Position numbers and translations under genes: made by a program
Part shown: positions 1-8,196 of the stretch, piece by piece
Layout of the letters: each line of letters begins with the position of its first letter
How positions within the stretch are numbered: position 1 is the first letter of the stretch
Source: Methanosarcinales archaeon
Lineage (GTDB): Archaea > Halobacteriota > Syntropharchaeia > Alkanophagales > Methanospirareceae
Direction of reading: 5' to 3'
DNA: 12,453 nt
Assembly (NCBI GenBank): GCA_025464585.1
Contig: JAODGL010000077.1
Coordinates: forward strand, 1 to 12,453
The notes under the pieces: model-generated
What the model was told of the DNA's origin: nothing
The model's input: only the letters and a program-made list of their open reading frames with translations
The model's database searches: none

Positions 1-152
1 AGTGCTTCTACTCGCGCTGCAAGGTCTTTTGTTATGTCTATTTCTGGATGGAGCGAGGGGTCAAAACCCTTTTTCCTTGCCTCTCGTGCTATTTCTATTT
101 CCTTCTCCAGTTTTTCCGTTAAGGTTTTATAGTATGTCCCATTCGTAGCCAT
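1..152 (-). CDS. polC: DNA polymerase D (Pol II) large subunit DP2, N-terminal fragment
   Basis: The reading frame enters from the left window edge and its start is the ATG at 152-150 on the minus strand. An in-frame TAG lies 5 codons upstream, so no longer start is possible. About 50 residues are visible: a Tyr-Tyr/Leu/Glu-rich helix, then a segment with REARKKGFDPSL and a Pro-Glu-Ile...Ala-Ala-Arg-Val-Glu-Ala motif. This matches the N-terminus of the large catalytic subunit of archaeal family-D polymerase (family knowledge), which typically exceeds 1,000 residues; the catalytic part lies outside the window. The enzyme replicates chromosomal DNA with the small DP1 exonuclease subunit and PCNA. 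Family-D polymerase is absent from Crenarchaeota, which favours a euryarchaeal source. The gene is divergent from thiC. Identification rests on a short stretch only. Confidence 0.8.
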   Translation of the reverse strand, partial: MATNGTYYKTLTEKLEKEIEIAREARKKGFDPSLHPEIDITKDLAARVEA

Positions 153-186
153 CTTATAGTATCTCTAAAAGAAAAATGCTAAAAGC

Positions 187-192
187 ATATAA
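187..192 (-). promoter_or_regulatory. Putative TATA box of the polymerase D large-subunit gene
   Basis: The minus strand reads TTATAT here, 35 nt upstream of the start codon, which would place transcription initiation at roughly 160-165 with a short leader. The whole 153-260 interval is AT-rich and contains divergent promoters only; I see no RNA gene in it. Confidence 0.4.
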
Positions 193-226
193 TTGCAAAT
201 TTCTATTTTCTTATTTATGAGAAAGG

Positions 227-232
227 TTTATA
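227..232 (+). promoter_or_regulatory. Putative TATA box of the thiC operon
   Basis: TTTATA preceded by purine-rich GAAAGG (a possible BRE) lies 28 nt upstream of the thiC ATG, at the usual archaeal TATA spacing for an almost leaderless transcript. No Shine-Dalgarno precedes the ATG, consistent with a leaderless mRNA. The leader is too short for a TPP riboswitch. Confidence 0.5.
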
Positions 233-260
233 CAGATTGCCTTGAATATAATCAAATAAG

Positions 261-1538
261 ATGAGTAGCATCGTTTTCAACTGGGAGGAAAAGGACTTGG
301 AGCAGGTTTCCTTAACGGAAGGGCTCAGCCTGGAGAAGCTGAAAAGAGGACTCAAAGCAGGTAGAGTTGTAATTCCGAGAAATGCAAAGGGAGACATAGC
401 ACTAAAAGCAATTGGCGAAGGGATGAGCACGAAAGTGAACGTAAATGTGGGAACGTCAAAAGATTTCGTCAACTCCGGGGAAGAAGTAGAGAAGGCAAAG
501 ATTGCGGTGAAATACGGTGCTGATACAATAATGGACCTCTCTACGGGTGGCGACCTTGATGAAACACGAAGAGCGATTTTGAAAGAAGTAAATGTGCCAG
601 TCGGGACGGTGCCGATCTACCAGGCGGCTTTAGAGAAGACTGACGAAAGGGCAGTGGTGGACATGAATGCGGATGACATGTTCAATGCGGTAAGGAAACA
701 TGCAAAAGACGGTATAGACTTTGTTACTATTCATGCAGGTGTGAATCAGAACTCACTGGAGAGATTGAGGAGAAGTGAGCGCATCTTGGATGTTGTCAGT
801 CGAGGTGGCGCTTTTCTCATCGCATGGATGATTCACAACGAGCAAGAAAATCCTTTTTACAGCGAGTATGATTATCTGCTGGAAATAGCAAAAGAGTATG
901 ACTTAACACTCAGCCTGGGGGATGGTATGCGTCCTGGCTGCATTTCTGATGCCTCTGACCGTGCGAAATATATGGAAACAATCGTTCTCGGTGAGCTTGT
1001 GGAGCAGGCGAGGAAAGAGGGGGTTCAGGCAATGGTTGAAGGTCCAGGGCATGTCCCTCTGGACGAAATAGAGGCGTCTGTGAAGACGATAAAACATATA
1101 ACTGATTTTGCACCACTGTATCTGTTAGGTCCACTCGTTACTGATGTCGCACCGGGATACGACCACTTTGTGAGTGCAATAGGAGGGGCGATTGCAGGAA
1201 TGTACGGTGCTGATTTCCTCTGCATGGTATCACCTTCAGAGCATTTAGCATTGCCATCCGTGGATGAGATAAAAGAAGGCACGATAGTAACGAAAATAGC
1301 AGCGCATGCTGCTGACCTCGTAAAGGAAGGGCAAAGAGAGAGGGCAAGACTCATGGACGACGAAATGGCGCATGCAAGAAAGAACCTGGATTGGAAAAGG
1401 CAGTTGGAAATCGCCATAAACCCTGAGGAAGCACGAAGAATAAGAAACAGCAGACCCTCAGAAAGCGATGCCTGTTCCATCTGCGGCGATTTGTGTGCGA
1501 TAAAAATGGTGAAGGCGTTTTTGAAAAGGAAGTCATGA
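261..1538 (+). CDS. thiC: Phosphomethylpyrimidine synthase ThiC
   Basis: A 425-residue radical-SAM enzyme converting 5-aminoimidazole ribotide to HMP phosphate, the pyrimidine half of thiamine. Visible family blocks, in order: [10 protein letters not shown] (about 55-65), the [12 protein letters not shown] segment, [54 protein letters not shown], and a C-terminal cysteine cluster at C405, C408 and C412 that would bind the 4Fe-4S cluster. The spacing is CX2CX3C, one residue shorter than the CX2CX4C usual in bacterial ThiC; I believe other archaeal homologues are like this but could not check. Length fits archaeal ThiC. It heads a tight operon, overlapping the activase gene by 4 nt (ATGA). ThiC paralogues (BzaF type) make 5-hydroxybenzimidazole for cobamides, so that alternative deserves mention given the neighbour. 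Confidence 0.92.
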   Translation: MSSIVFNWEEKDLEQVSLTEGLSLEKLKRGLKAGRVVIPRNAKGDIALKAIGEGMSTKVNVNVGTSKDFVNSGEEVEKAKIAVKYGADTIMDLSTGGDLDETRRAILKEVNVPVGTVPIYQAALEKTDERAVVDMNADDMFNAVRKHAKDGIDFVTIHAGVNQNSLERLRRSERILDVVSRGGAFLIAWMIHNEQENPFYSEYDYLLEIAKEYDLTLSLGDGMRPGCISDASDRAKYMETIVLGELVEQARKEGVQAMVEGPGHVPLDEIEASVKTIKHITDFAPLYLLGPLVTDVAPGYDHFVSAIGGAIAGMYGADFLCMVSPSEHLALPSVDEIKEGTIVTKIAAHAADLVKEGQRERARLMDDEMAHARKNLDWKRQLEIAINPEEARRIRNSRPSESDACSICGDLCAIKMVKAFLKRKS

Positions 1539-3121
1539 ATATCATTTTCTCGGAGTATGGAAAAGAAGCCAAACTTGTCGAGGGGAGGACCATACTTTCC
1601 TACCTGCAGGAGTTGGGAATAGACATAAACGCATCATGCGGTGGTGAGGGAAAGTGCGGGCAGTGCCAGGTCGAAGTTGAGTGTGCACCCGGCACACTCT
1701 CGGATAAGACCGAAGCGGAAGATAAATTTGTACACGGAGATACGCAGCGCCGTCTTGCCTGCCAGGCAAGAATATTAAGAACCGATGACCCTATTTACGT
1801 CCGAGTCCAGAGAAGAACCTACTACGTTTTAGAATCAGGAGAATATAAGGAAATCAGTCTTGAGCCTTTCGTGCACCTGGAGGGTGACAGAGTCTTTTGC
1901 GAGTCAGAAGATATAGGCAGATATACAGGAGAATTACACGGTATCGCTCTTGACATAGGGACAACAACGCTTGCCGCGTATTTAATTGACCTTGAGAGCG
2001 GAAAAGTGTCTTCTGTTATATCAAGAGAAAATCCGCAGACCAAATACGGAAACAATGTAATTTCAAGGATAGAATTTGCAAGAAAAGGGCAGGACATACT
2101 TGAAAGAGAAATCAGAACCGCGGTGAACGAAATGATTACAGCCATGACAGACCCGGGCAAGGTATATGAGATGGTGGTCGTGGGCAATCCGGTAATGAGA
2201 GACCTGTTCTTTGGCTATCCAGTCGAGTCGCTTGGCAAAAGCCCTTACGAACCCTTGAGTACAATGCCAGTAACCAAAACCGCAGAAGAACTCGGACTCG
2301 AGGCAAACCCGAGGGCAAGAGTTTATGGTCTTCCACTGATAGGCAGTTTTGTCGGTGCCGACGCTCTGGCTGTCGTGCTGGCGACGGAATTATACAAAAA
2401 CGAGTCCGTAGGTATGGCGATAGACGTGGGAACCAACACAGAAATCGTGTTCGGGAACAAAGACAGATTGATTGCAACATCCTGTGCAGCGGGTCCTGCA
2501 TTTGAGGGCGCTGGCATAACATCTGGAGTAGGTGGCGTAAGCGGTGCGATAAAAGAAGTGAGAATAGAGAATGGAGAAGTTAAGTATAAAACGATTGACG
2601 ATGCTCCACCTGTTGGAGTTTGCGGTTCCGGGATAATAGACACGCTGGCTGAACTTCTGGACAAGAAGATAATTGATGGTAGAGGTAAGTTCTATGGTGC
2701 GGAGAAAGAATTTAGAATAGCCGAAGGAATTAGTCTGTCGGAAAAGGACATTGACCAGTTAAATCTTGCGAAAACTGCTGTCTCCGTGGGTATAAAGGTC
2801 CTGCTGGATAGATACGGAATCGAACTTGAGGAGATAGACCGCATCTTTCTGGCGGGTGGCTTTGCAAACTTTACAAATACCGAGAATGCAATCCGTATAG
2901 GACTCCTTCCAGATGTTGAACGGGAAAGGGTGAAAAAAGTAGGGAATGCTGCAATAGAAGGTGCAAGGCAGGTGTTAATATCAAAGACGAAGCGCGAGGA
3001 TGCAGAAGTCGTTGCAAAGCGAGTCGAGCATATAAAACTTGAAGAGGAAGATAATTTTATGGAATTATTCGTCAGTGAACTCTACTTCCAGAAATACCTG
3101 CAAAAACATCAGACGGAATAA
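1535..3121 (+). CDS. Corrinoid reductive activase-like protein (2Fe-2S ferredoxin + DUF4445 ASKHA ATPase, RACo type)
   Basis: 528 residues. An N-terminal plant-type ferredoxin domain carries C35-X5-C41-X2-C44...C76 for a 2Fe-2S cluster. A linker leads to an actin-like ATPase domain with phosphate-binding blocks DIGTTT (140-145) and, later, [27 protein letters not shown] and [10 protein letters not shown]. Family members reduce inactive Co(II) corrinoid on methyltransferase or CODH/ACS corrinoid proteins to Co(I), using ATP to drive the electron transfer (known for RACo and RamA). The N-terminal 2Fe-2S and absence of a C-terminal 4Fe-4S ferredoxin point to the RACo branch rather than RamA. The start at 1535 is chosen because AAAAGGA lies just upstream and its ATG overlaps the thiC stop; an in-frame ATG at 1493 is deep inside thiC. 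The corrinoid partner is not in the window. Confidence 0.85.
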   Translation: MNIIFSEYGKEAKLVEGRTILSYLQELGIDINASCGGEGKCGQCQVEVECAPGTLSDKTEAEDKFVHGDTQRRLACQARILRTDDPIYVRVQRRTYYVLESGEYKEISLEPFVHLEGDRVFCESEDIGRYTGELHGIALDIGTTTLAAYLIDLESGKVSSVISRENPQTKYGNNVISRIEFARKGQDILEREIRTAVNEMITAMTDPGKVYEMVVVGNPVMRDLFFGYPVESLGKSPYEPLSTMPVTKTAEELGLEANPRARVYGLPLIGSFVGADALAVVLATELYKNESVGMAIDVGTNTEIVFGNKDRLIATSCAAGPAFEGAGITSGVGGVSGAIKEVRIENGEVKYKTIDDAPPVGVCGSGIIDTLAELLDKKIIDGRGKFYGAEKEFRIAEGISLSEKDIDQLNLAKTAVSVGIKVLLDRYGIELEEIDRIFLAGGFANFTNTENAIRIGLLPDVERERVKKVGNAAIEGARQVLISKTKREDAEVVAKRVEHIKLEEEDNFMELFVSELYFQKYLQKHQTE

Positions 3122-3122
3122 A

Positions 3123-4085
3123 ATGTGGTGCATGAGTTTTGGAGAACCGTGGGTATTGCTATTTCTGTGGATTATTCCCCTGCTGTACTATTTTTACAGG
3201 ATTTACTGTAAGAAGCGTAAGGAAGCAGCGCTGAAATTCAGTACTTTGAGTGTTGTAAAAGAAGCTTCGGATAGAGACAAACGCGGCGTCAAATTCAGGG
3301 CTCATTTGCCTTTTATCATTCTTACCATCGCTGTTGCATTGATTGTCGTTGGTCTTGCAGACCCGATGATTCCTCTGAAGCGTGCTAAGGCGGGTGTTAA
3401 CGTGGTCTTAGCGATTGACGATTCTGGAAGCATGCAGGCAACCGATTATCAGCCAACGAGACTGGAAGCTGCGAAGAGCGCAGCCGAAACGCTGATAAAG
3501 AGCTTGAAGCCGAAGGATAACGTGGGGATTGTCATCTTCGAATCCGGTGCTACTACCGTTTCTTATCTCACCCCCTTTAAGGATAAGGCGATAGAGAAAT
3601 TAAGAGGGATAGAGCCGCGAACAGGGCGAACTGCGCTCGGCGATGGTCTCACACTCGCAATTGACATGGCTACTTCTATCCCGAACAAGAAGAAAGTGGT
3701 GATTTTACTGAGTGACGGCGTGAACAATGCGGGTGTTGTGAGTCCACAGGAAGCTATTCAATTCGCGAAAACAAACAAAATACAGGTCTTTACCGTTGGG
3801 CTTGGTTCTGAGAAACCGACAGTCATCGGCTATGATTTCTTTGGCAATCCGCAGTATGCCGAGCTTGATGAAGAAACGCTGAAAACAATTGCCACGGATA
3901 CCGGTGGGAAATATTACAAATCCGTGAATGAAAAGACGCTGGATGAGATTTATTCCAATATCGGTGAGCACATAAAACGAGAGTGGGAAGAGACCAGCAT
4001 AAAGGATTGGTTCTTCATGGCAACCTTTATATTATTATTGGTGAACATTTATATTATCTACGGTAAATACAGGGTGATTGTGTGA
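3123..4085 (+). CDS. BatA-like VWA-domain membrane protein
   Basis: 320 residues. A hydrophobic N-terminal segment (about 10-28), a second membrane segment (about 62-80), then a von Willebrand factor A domain with the MIDAS signature D99-x-S101-x-S103, a conserved Thr in GRTALGDGL and the Asp in LLSDGVNNAG. A third hydrophobic segment closes the protein (last 25 residues or so). This is the layout of BatA/BatB ('aerotolerance') proteins, whose metal-ion-dependent adhesion site is thought to bind partners outside the membrane, often with a MoxR AAA+ ATPase; no moxR is in this window. The start at 3123 has CGGA 5 nt upstream and follows the previous stop by one base; ATG 3132 is an alternative. 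The N-terminal extension back to 3039 lies within the activase gene and is rejected. Confidence 0.82.
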   Translation: MWCMSFGEPWVLLFLWIIPLLYYFYRIYCKKRKEAALKFSTLSVVKEASDRDKRGVKFRAHLPFIILTIAVALIVVGLADPMIPLKRAKAGVNVVLAIDDSGSMQATDYQPTRLEAAKSAAETLIKSLKPKDNVGIVIFESGATTVSYLTPFKDKAIEKLRGIEPRTGRTALGDGLTLAIDMATSIPNKKKVVILLSDGVNNAGVVSPQEAIQFAKTNKIQVFTVGLGSEKPTVIGYDFFGNPQYAELDEETLKTIATDTGGKYYKSVNEKTLDEIYSNIGEHIKREWEETSIKDWFFMATFILLLVNIYIIYGKYRVIV

Positions 4086-4086
4086 G

Positions 4087-5229
4087 ATGGGCGTGAGGAG
4101 AAAGGCGATAGCTATTCTTTTGCTTTTGGTATTCCTCTTAGCTGTTACGTCGGCTGTGGCTACGGCAGCGAAAAAGCTGGAAGTGCAAAAACTCGTTGAT
4201 TATGGCAATAACAAGGAGATAAAAGTCGGCGATGAGGTTATCATCTCCCTGAAATTTAAAAACCCGTTCAACCGGGAGATACCTGTGCGAATCGTGGACA
4301 GGAACGTTTTTGGAGATAATGGCTTAGACATAAAGTGCCTTGAGTATGCGCTGCCTGCGAAGGAAGAGTCGATACTTACCTACAGCGAGCCGATAGTGCC
4401 TTTTAAACCCGGTAAGTACACGCTGGACGCAGCGAAGGTTACTTACACCAATCCCGAAACGGGCAAGCGCGAAACGGTGGAGTCAAACACACTCGACCTC
4501 GAAGTGAAAGCCAATAATACCTTGCCACAACGCCAGGCACAGGGCATTACCACTATTTATCACTGTAATGGCACCAATATCCATTCCACTTCTTATTCGT
4601 CCTACGGTAGTTCTTTCAATATCCAGATAGGTCGCAGTTCCAGCTATGGTAACGAGCAACAGCAATCAGGCGGTCAGCAGCAAAAAGGCGTAGAAAAGCG
4701 TGTAACGAACAATCAAATCAGTCAGAACACGGGTCAATTGAAGAAAGAGCTGGAGAAGGAGATGCAACGGCAGAAAGAAGAGAGTTGGTGGTTACTGCTC
4801 CTTATTCCCATAGCAGTGGTTATTGCTACCGGCTGGTTTATTTTTGGCAGATATCTCAAAATAAAAAGAGCGCAGAGACAGGAAACATCACTATTTGCCA
4901 TGGAGCAAGTCGCTTCCGCTGACTATGCAAGTGAGGCGAGAAGAATGGTTGAAGAGGCTGAGCGGCTATTCAGGAATAATCGAGAAAAGGACGCCTACGA
5001 ACGGATATCGCAAGCATTACGTTTCTATTTCTCACATAAACAGGGCATTAAGAAGGAATTGTTAAAGACCGAATTGATGGAGACTTTGAGAGGAAAGGTG
5101 GATGCAGACCTGTATTCAAAGGTGCGGGATTGTCTGGATTGGTGTGAAAAAGTTGAATTTGCAAAGTATAGACCGAATGAGAAGGATTTTGACAAAATAG
5201 TGGGGGTAACTAAGGAGATAATTACCTAA
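4087..5229 (+). CDS. BatD-like membrane-anchored protein with signal peptide
   Basis: 380 residues. The start has RRK then a long Leu/Ile/Val run and ATA-A, a convincing signal peptide. A beta-rich ectodomain follows (to about 140), then a Ser/Tyr/Gln/Asn-rich low-complexity linker and a short charged helix. A single transmembrane segment follows (WWLLLLIPIAVVIATGWFIF), then a helical cytoplasmic tail of about 110 residues containing alternating Glu/Arg/Leu helices. This order matches BatD partners of BatA proteins; primary-sequence support is weak, so the name rests on architecture and position. I prefer ATG 4087 (AGGGTGA lies 9 nt upstream, 1-nt gap after the BatA stop) over TTG 4078. Last gene of the four-gene operon, convergent with FEN1. 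Confidence 0.65.
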   Translation: MGVRRKAIAILLLLVFLLAVTSAVATAAKKLEVQKLVDYGNNKEIKVGDEVIISLKFKNPFNREIPVRIVDRNVFGDNGLDIKCLEYALPAKEESILTYSEPIVPFKPGKYTLDAAKVTYTNPETGKRETVESNTLDLEVKANNTLPQRQAQGITTIYHCNGTNIHSTSYSSYGSSFNIQIGRSSSYGNEQQQSGGQQQKGVEKRVTNNQISQNTGQLKKELEKEMQRQKEESWWLLLLIPIAVVIATGWFIFGRYLKIKRAQRQETSLFAMEQVASADYASEARRMVEEAERLFRNNREKDAYERISQALRFYFSHKQGIKKELLKTELMETLRGKVDADLYSKVRDCLDWCEKVEFAKYRPNEKDFDKIVGVTKEIIT

Positions 5230-5268
5230 GTTTCAAAATTACCTTCCAGTAGCCAATGCCTGCAATTT

Positions 5269-6267
5269 TCACAGCCACTGCTCTATCCTTCGCTGCGAAA
5301 CGTTTGTTTTTGGCATAAAGATCCTTTCCAAGGCTTTACTCACACGCTCTTCCGAGAAGTTGTGCTCTTCACAGAGAAATTCTTTTACTTTCTCTTCATC
5401 TGGTGTTCCCCAGTTTATTTCATAAGATTCATTCACATCAGGCTGCAAGAAGATATCTCGAACGAGTTCGTAGTTCTCTATTCCCTCTATTTTTTCTATT
5501 TCCGCTTCGGCTATCAGTTTTTCGATGCTATGATGTCTTTTTATCAGCTTCAGTGCGCTTTTAACTCCTATCCCTTTTATTCCCGGGTTGAAGTCAGTGC
5601 CAATTAGAATTGCGATGTCCACAAGCTCTTCTCTGGTTATCCCGTATTTCTCTTCGAGTTCCTTTAATTCAATGACTTCTGGAGTCGCCTTTCTTCTCGC
5701 GGCGCTAAGATTTCTTATCATAGCCGGTGCGCCAAAGAGCAAAGAATCGTAATCTTGAGAGGAAACGAGCTCTGCATCACCTCTGCGAACCATATAAGCA
5801 GCTTGAGCCTCTCCTTCGGAGGGTGCCTGCACGCAAGGGACGCCAAGATATGTTAAGAGCCTCTTCGCATCTTCTACTATCGTCATGTCAATTCTTGCAG
5901 ATGCTTGGGCATACTTAAACGCTACTTCTGGAAGCAAAACCTTCGCTTCTTCCCATTTCCTTTTCGCCTCTTCTCTACGTTCCGACCTGCCCTTGATAAC
6001 CTTTGCTTTTAACTCAGATGGTTTGCCATCAAAAACGAATATCTGCTTTATTCCACACCCTATTAAATTCGTCGTGCGGTATATCAGCCCGGAGAGGTGA
6101 GAAGTCGTTCTACCCGAAGAATCCTTCAGTGGTGTCCCATCTGGTCGCCGAATGATGCTTAAGAACTGGTAAAGCGTGTTATATGCATCTACGGCAATGA
6201 TTTTACCTGAAAGAGCCTCTAAACTCGCTTCTTTTGGCTCTAATATCGCACCAATATTAACACCCAT
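5269..6267 (-). CDS. fen: Flap endonuclease 1 (FEN1)
   Basis: 332 residues, typical for archaeal FEN1, a structure-specific 5' nuclease that removes RNA-primer flaps in Okazaki fragment maturation and acts in base-excision repair. The N-terminus starts Met-Gly as in the family, with the catalytic Asp in IIAVDAYNTLYQ (D27). FVFDGKP, APSEGEAQAAYM and SQDYDSLLFG supply the other metal-binding acidic residues, and IGTDFNPGIKGIG is the helix-hairpin-helix that binds DNA. The C-terminus ends in QRRIEQWL, a PCNA-interacting (PIP) box. Nothing is missing. The gene is convergent with the Bat operon (39 nt between stops) and divergent from rpl11. The upstream AT-rich box suggests a leaderless message. 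Confidence 0.96.
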   Translation of the reverse strand: MGVNIGAILEPKEASLEALSGKIIAVDAYNTLYQFLSIIRRPDGTPLKDSSGRTTSHLSGLIYRTTNLIGCGIKQIFVFDGKPSELKAKVIKGRSERREEAKRKWEEAKVLLPEVAFKYAQASARIDMTIVEDAKRLLTYLGVPCVQAPSEGEAQAAYMVRRGDAELVSSQDYDSLLFGAPAMIRNLSAARRKATPEVIELKELEEKYGITREELVDIAILIGTDFNPGIKGIGVKSALKLIKRHHSIEKLIAEAEIEKIEGIENYELVRDIFLQPDVNESYEINWGTPDEEKVKEFLCEEHNFSEERVSKALERIFMPKTNVSQRRIEQWL

Positions 6268-6290
6268 CTTTTTATTTATTATTCTTCTTT

Positions 6291-6311
6291 GATTTATATT
6301 TAGAATAAATC
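6291..6311. promoter_or_regulatory. Divergent TATA region of FEN1 and rpl11 with a 7-bp inverted repeat
   Basis: TTTATATT (6293-6300) fits a plus-strand TATA box about 55 nt before rpl11. On the minus strand the overlapping AATATAAATC sits about 25-30 nt before FEN1. A perfect inverted repeat, GATTTAT (6291-6297) and ATAAATC (6305-6311) with a 7-nt spacer, spans both. It may be an operator or a by-product of AT-richness. Confidence 0.4.
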
Positions 6312-6352
6312 AGCAATAAATAAACAAAAGTAACTAACGCAAAGAGGGAAAA

Positions 6353-6823
6353 ATGAATGTCGTTGAAGTTTTAGTAGAGGGGGGAAAAGTGAGTCCAGGA
6401 CCACCATTGGGTCCTGCTCTGGGTCCTCTTGGAGTAAATATAAAAGAAGTGGTGGGTACTGTGAATGAGCTTACGAAGGACTACGTGGGAATGGAAGTTC
6501 CAGTAAAGATAACCGTTGATACCGCGGGAAAGGTGGCTATAACCGTAGGCGTGCCACCGACGTCAGCGTTGATAAAGCGAGATTTAGGGATTGAAAAAGC
6601 AAAAACAGACTCTACAACCGATTATGTCGGGGATATATCATTAAAGCAAATAAGAGAGATAGCGGAGAAGAAGCGCGAAGAAATGTTAGCAACTTCGTTA
6701 AAAAGTGCTATTAAAGAGGTAATAGGCACCTGTGTCTCCATGCATGTGAAGGTGGAAGGTAAAGATGCGAAAGAAATTCAGAGGGATATAGAAGAAGGAA
6801 TGTATGATGAGGTGATAACATAA
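6353..6823 (+). CDS. rpl11: Ribosomal protein L11 (uL11)
   Basis: 156 residues, the length of archaeal L11. The N-terminal VEGGKVSPGPPLGPALGPLGVN block is diagnostic (proline-rich hinge and 23S GTPase-centre contact). The middle DYVGMEVPVKI and the GVPPTSALIKRDLG turn follow, and the C-terminal RNA-binding helices contain IGTCVSM. It sits on the GTPase-associated centre of 23S rRNA and acts with L10/L12 in factor binding. AGAGGG lies 5 nt before the ATG. Directly followed by rpl1 (2-nt gap). No secE/nusG is upstream, unlike the common archaeal order. Confidence 0.97.
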   Translation: MNVVEVLVEGGKVSPGPPLGPALGPLGVNIKEVVGTVNELTKDYVGMEVPVKITVDTAGKVAITVGVPPTSALIKRDLGIEKAKTDSTTDYVGDISLKQIREIAEKKREEMLATSLKSAIKEVIGTCVSMHVKVEGKDAKEIQRDIEEGMYDEVIT

Positions 6824-6825
6824 GC

Positions 6826-7449
6826 ATGGAAGCAGAAGAGATAGTAGGAGAAGTGGAGAAGGCATTGAGATCGAAAGAGCGTGGATTTGTGGAAAGTGTA
6901 GAACTCAGCATAAATTTAAAAAATATAGATTTGAAGCAGCCGAAGAGCAGGATAAATGTGGATGTAGTTTTGCCTAATAAGTTCAGGGAGCCGAAGATTG
7001 GCGCTTTTGCTTCCGGTGAGATTGCATTGAAAGCGAAAGAGGCAGGTGCTGAGGTGATAGACCCTGAAGACCTGAAGAGAATGGATAAGAAAAAAGCAAG
7101 AGAACTGGTGAAAAAATACGACTTCTTCGTTGCCGATGCATCTCTTATGTCTCTGGTAGGTAAAAGCTTGGGCACTATTCTTGGTCCGCGTGGTAAGATG
7201 CCCGACCCTATTCCTCCGGGGGCTGACCCGAGACAGATATTGTCGCGGTTGAAAGGGACAGTTAAAGTAAGGTCAAAAACTACGACTTTATGGGTAAACA
7301 TAGGTCGCAAGGATATGAATGCAAAGGAGATAGCAGAAAATGCCATAGCAGTGATAAAAGCAGTAGAATCACGTTTGGAGCGCGGCTGGCAAAATATAGG
7401 TTCTATTTATATGAAAACAACTATGGGACATGCGGTGAAGGTGGTATAA
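6826..7449 (+). CDS. rpl1: Ribosomal protein L1 (uL1)
   Basis: 207 residues, close to the usual archaeal L1 length. Recognised by INVDVVLPN, the DFFVADASLMSLVGKSLG segment, LGPRGKMPDPIPPGADP and VNIGRKDMNAKEIAENA. It forms the mobile L1 stalk beside the E site and in archaea can repress its own mRNA. The start at ATG 6826 has GAGGTGAT 9 nt upstream inside the end of rpl11. The usual next genes L10 and L12 are missing; instead 158 nt of noncoding DNA and an unrelated gene follow. I looked for an L1 binding site in the leader but could not point to a convincing one. Confidence 0.97.
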   Translation: MEAEEIVGEVEKALRSKERGFVESVELSINLKNIDLKQPKSRINVDVVLPNKFREPKIGAFASGEIALKAKEAGAEVIDPEDLKRMDKKKARELVKKYDFFVADASLMSLVGKSLGTILGPRGKMPDPIPPGADPRQILSRLKGTVKVRSKTTTLWVNIGRKDMNAKEIAENAIAVIKAVESRLERGWQNIGSIYMKTTMGHAVKVV

Positions 7450-7457
7450 GGAAAATT

Positions 7458-7480
7458 CCAAATCACAAGCACCAAATCCC
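7458..7480. repeat. Short tandem CCAAATC motif downstream of rpl1
   Basis: CCAAATC occurs at 7458-7464 and again at 7472-7478, a 14-nt period, with related CCCAA just after. It lies in the 158-nt gap after rpl1. Similar CCAAATC-type strings recur between genes in some environmental genomes (my recollection), so it may be part of a dispersed intergenic repeat. Confidence 0.3.
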
Positions 7481-7507
7481 AATACTACCAAAGAAACATT
7501 TTCGAGT

Positions 7508-7541
7508 TGTTTTTCTTTCTCGCAAACGCTTTTCTTTTTCT
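7508..7541 (+). terminator. T-rich tract, likely terminator of rpl11-rpl1
   Basis: Two T/C runs separated by CGCAAACG lie 60-90 nt after the rpl1 stop. Archaeal termination commonly uses T-tracts without a hairpin. No clear stem is visible. Confidence 0.45.
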
Positions 7542-7575
7542 AAAAGAGAAGGTTTAATCGAAAAAAATACTATTG

Positions 7576-7594
7576 TTTTATATACTACGATAGT
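7576..7594 (+). promoter_or_regulatory. Promoter of the 192-aa gene: TATA box plus TACGATAGT motif
   Basis: TTTTATATAC (7576-7585) is followed immediately by TACGATAGT (7586-7594), and the ATG is at 7608, so the transcript is probably almost leaderless. The same two words recur before the next gene (8197-8206 and 8219-8227). Confidence 0.5.
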
Positions 7595-7607
7595 TTATGG
7601 TATAGCA

Positions 7608-8186
7608 ATGACAACAACACATATCATCGTCATGGATTGCGCGGATGATACGGAGAAGAAGCGTGTGCGGTACGTAATAGATAAGTGGGGAGAAGGGAGA
7701 GTGGAGGGGAAGGGAAAAGTATCAGAGCTGAAAGCGATAGTTGTGAAGGCGGATCTGGATGGGGATGTGATTAGCGATTTTCTTGCGGAGTTGTATTCAA
7801 AGATAAGTGCAGGAAGAGTGGAGATATACAAAGCGGAGAGAGAGAAAGTAGAACCGGAGAAGCGTGTAGAAAGTTTAAAAGTTACGTTTAAGGACGATAT
7901 AAAGTCAGTGGAGAAGCTCATCAGCTTCATTTTTAGCAAGAAAAATTCTACTCTCAGAGAACACCGATCTCTCAGTGATAATTTTTCTGAGATGGAATAT
8001 ATGGTATATATGAGAAGAGGGAAGGGTGGGGTCAGTGTAAAAGTCGTTTTAAGAGAAGAAAGAGGAGAGACAACGGCGGATATACGGTTAGAAGGAATAG
8101 AAGAAGCGGCGAAGTCGTTGAAAGATGATTTGAAGGGTGATTTCTCTTATTTCGATGTCTCAATATCCGAAGAGACAAAAGTATAA
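7608..8186 (+). CDS. Unrecognised 192-aa protein
   Basis: I do not recognise this family. It starts with a strand-like segment THIIVMDC, followed by an acidic turn, a long Lys/Arg-rich helix, and a pattern of alternating strands and amphipathic helices (two roughly similar halves of about 90 residues, suggestive of an alpha/beta fold). No membrane segment, signal peptide, zinc cluster or nucleotide-binding loop is visible. Charged residues are very abundant. The ATG at 7608 fits the TATA spacing; the open frame continues upstream to 7290 but overlaps rpl1. It has its own promoter, which shares words with the promoter of the next gene, so the two may be co-regulated. Coding is supported by frame length and codon use similar to its neighbours. 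Confidence 0.6.
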   Translation: MTTTHIIVMDCADDTEKKRVRYVIDKWGEGRVEGKGKVSELKAIVVKADLDGDVISDFLAELYSKISAGRVEIYKAEREKVEPEKRVESLKVTFKDDIKSVEKLISFIFSKKNSTLREHRSLSDNFSEMEYMVYMRRGKGGVSVKVVLREERGETTADIRLEGIEEAAKSLKDDLKGDFSYFDVSISEETKV

Positions 8187-8196
8187 AAATCGAAAG

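Noticed and set aside
153..260. TPP riboswitch upstream of thiC
   Set aside because: The distance from the TATA box to the ATG leaves almost no leader, and no CTGAGA-type core is present.
215..472. Minus-strand open frame opposite the start of thiC
   Set aside because: Antisense of a clear ThiC reading frame; low-complexity, no start context.
5230..5268. AAAATT...AATTTT as a bidirectional terminator between batD-like and FEN1 genes
   Set aside because: Only 6 bp of complementarity with a 23-nt loop and no T-tract; not convincing.
7290..7607. Upstream extension of the 192-aa gene frame
   Set aside because: It overlaps rpl1 and has no conserved character before ATG 7608; the TATA box at 7576 fits the later start.
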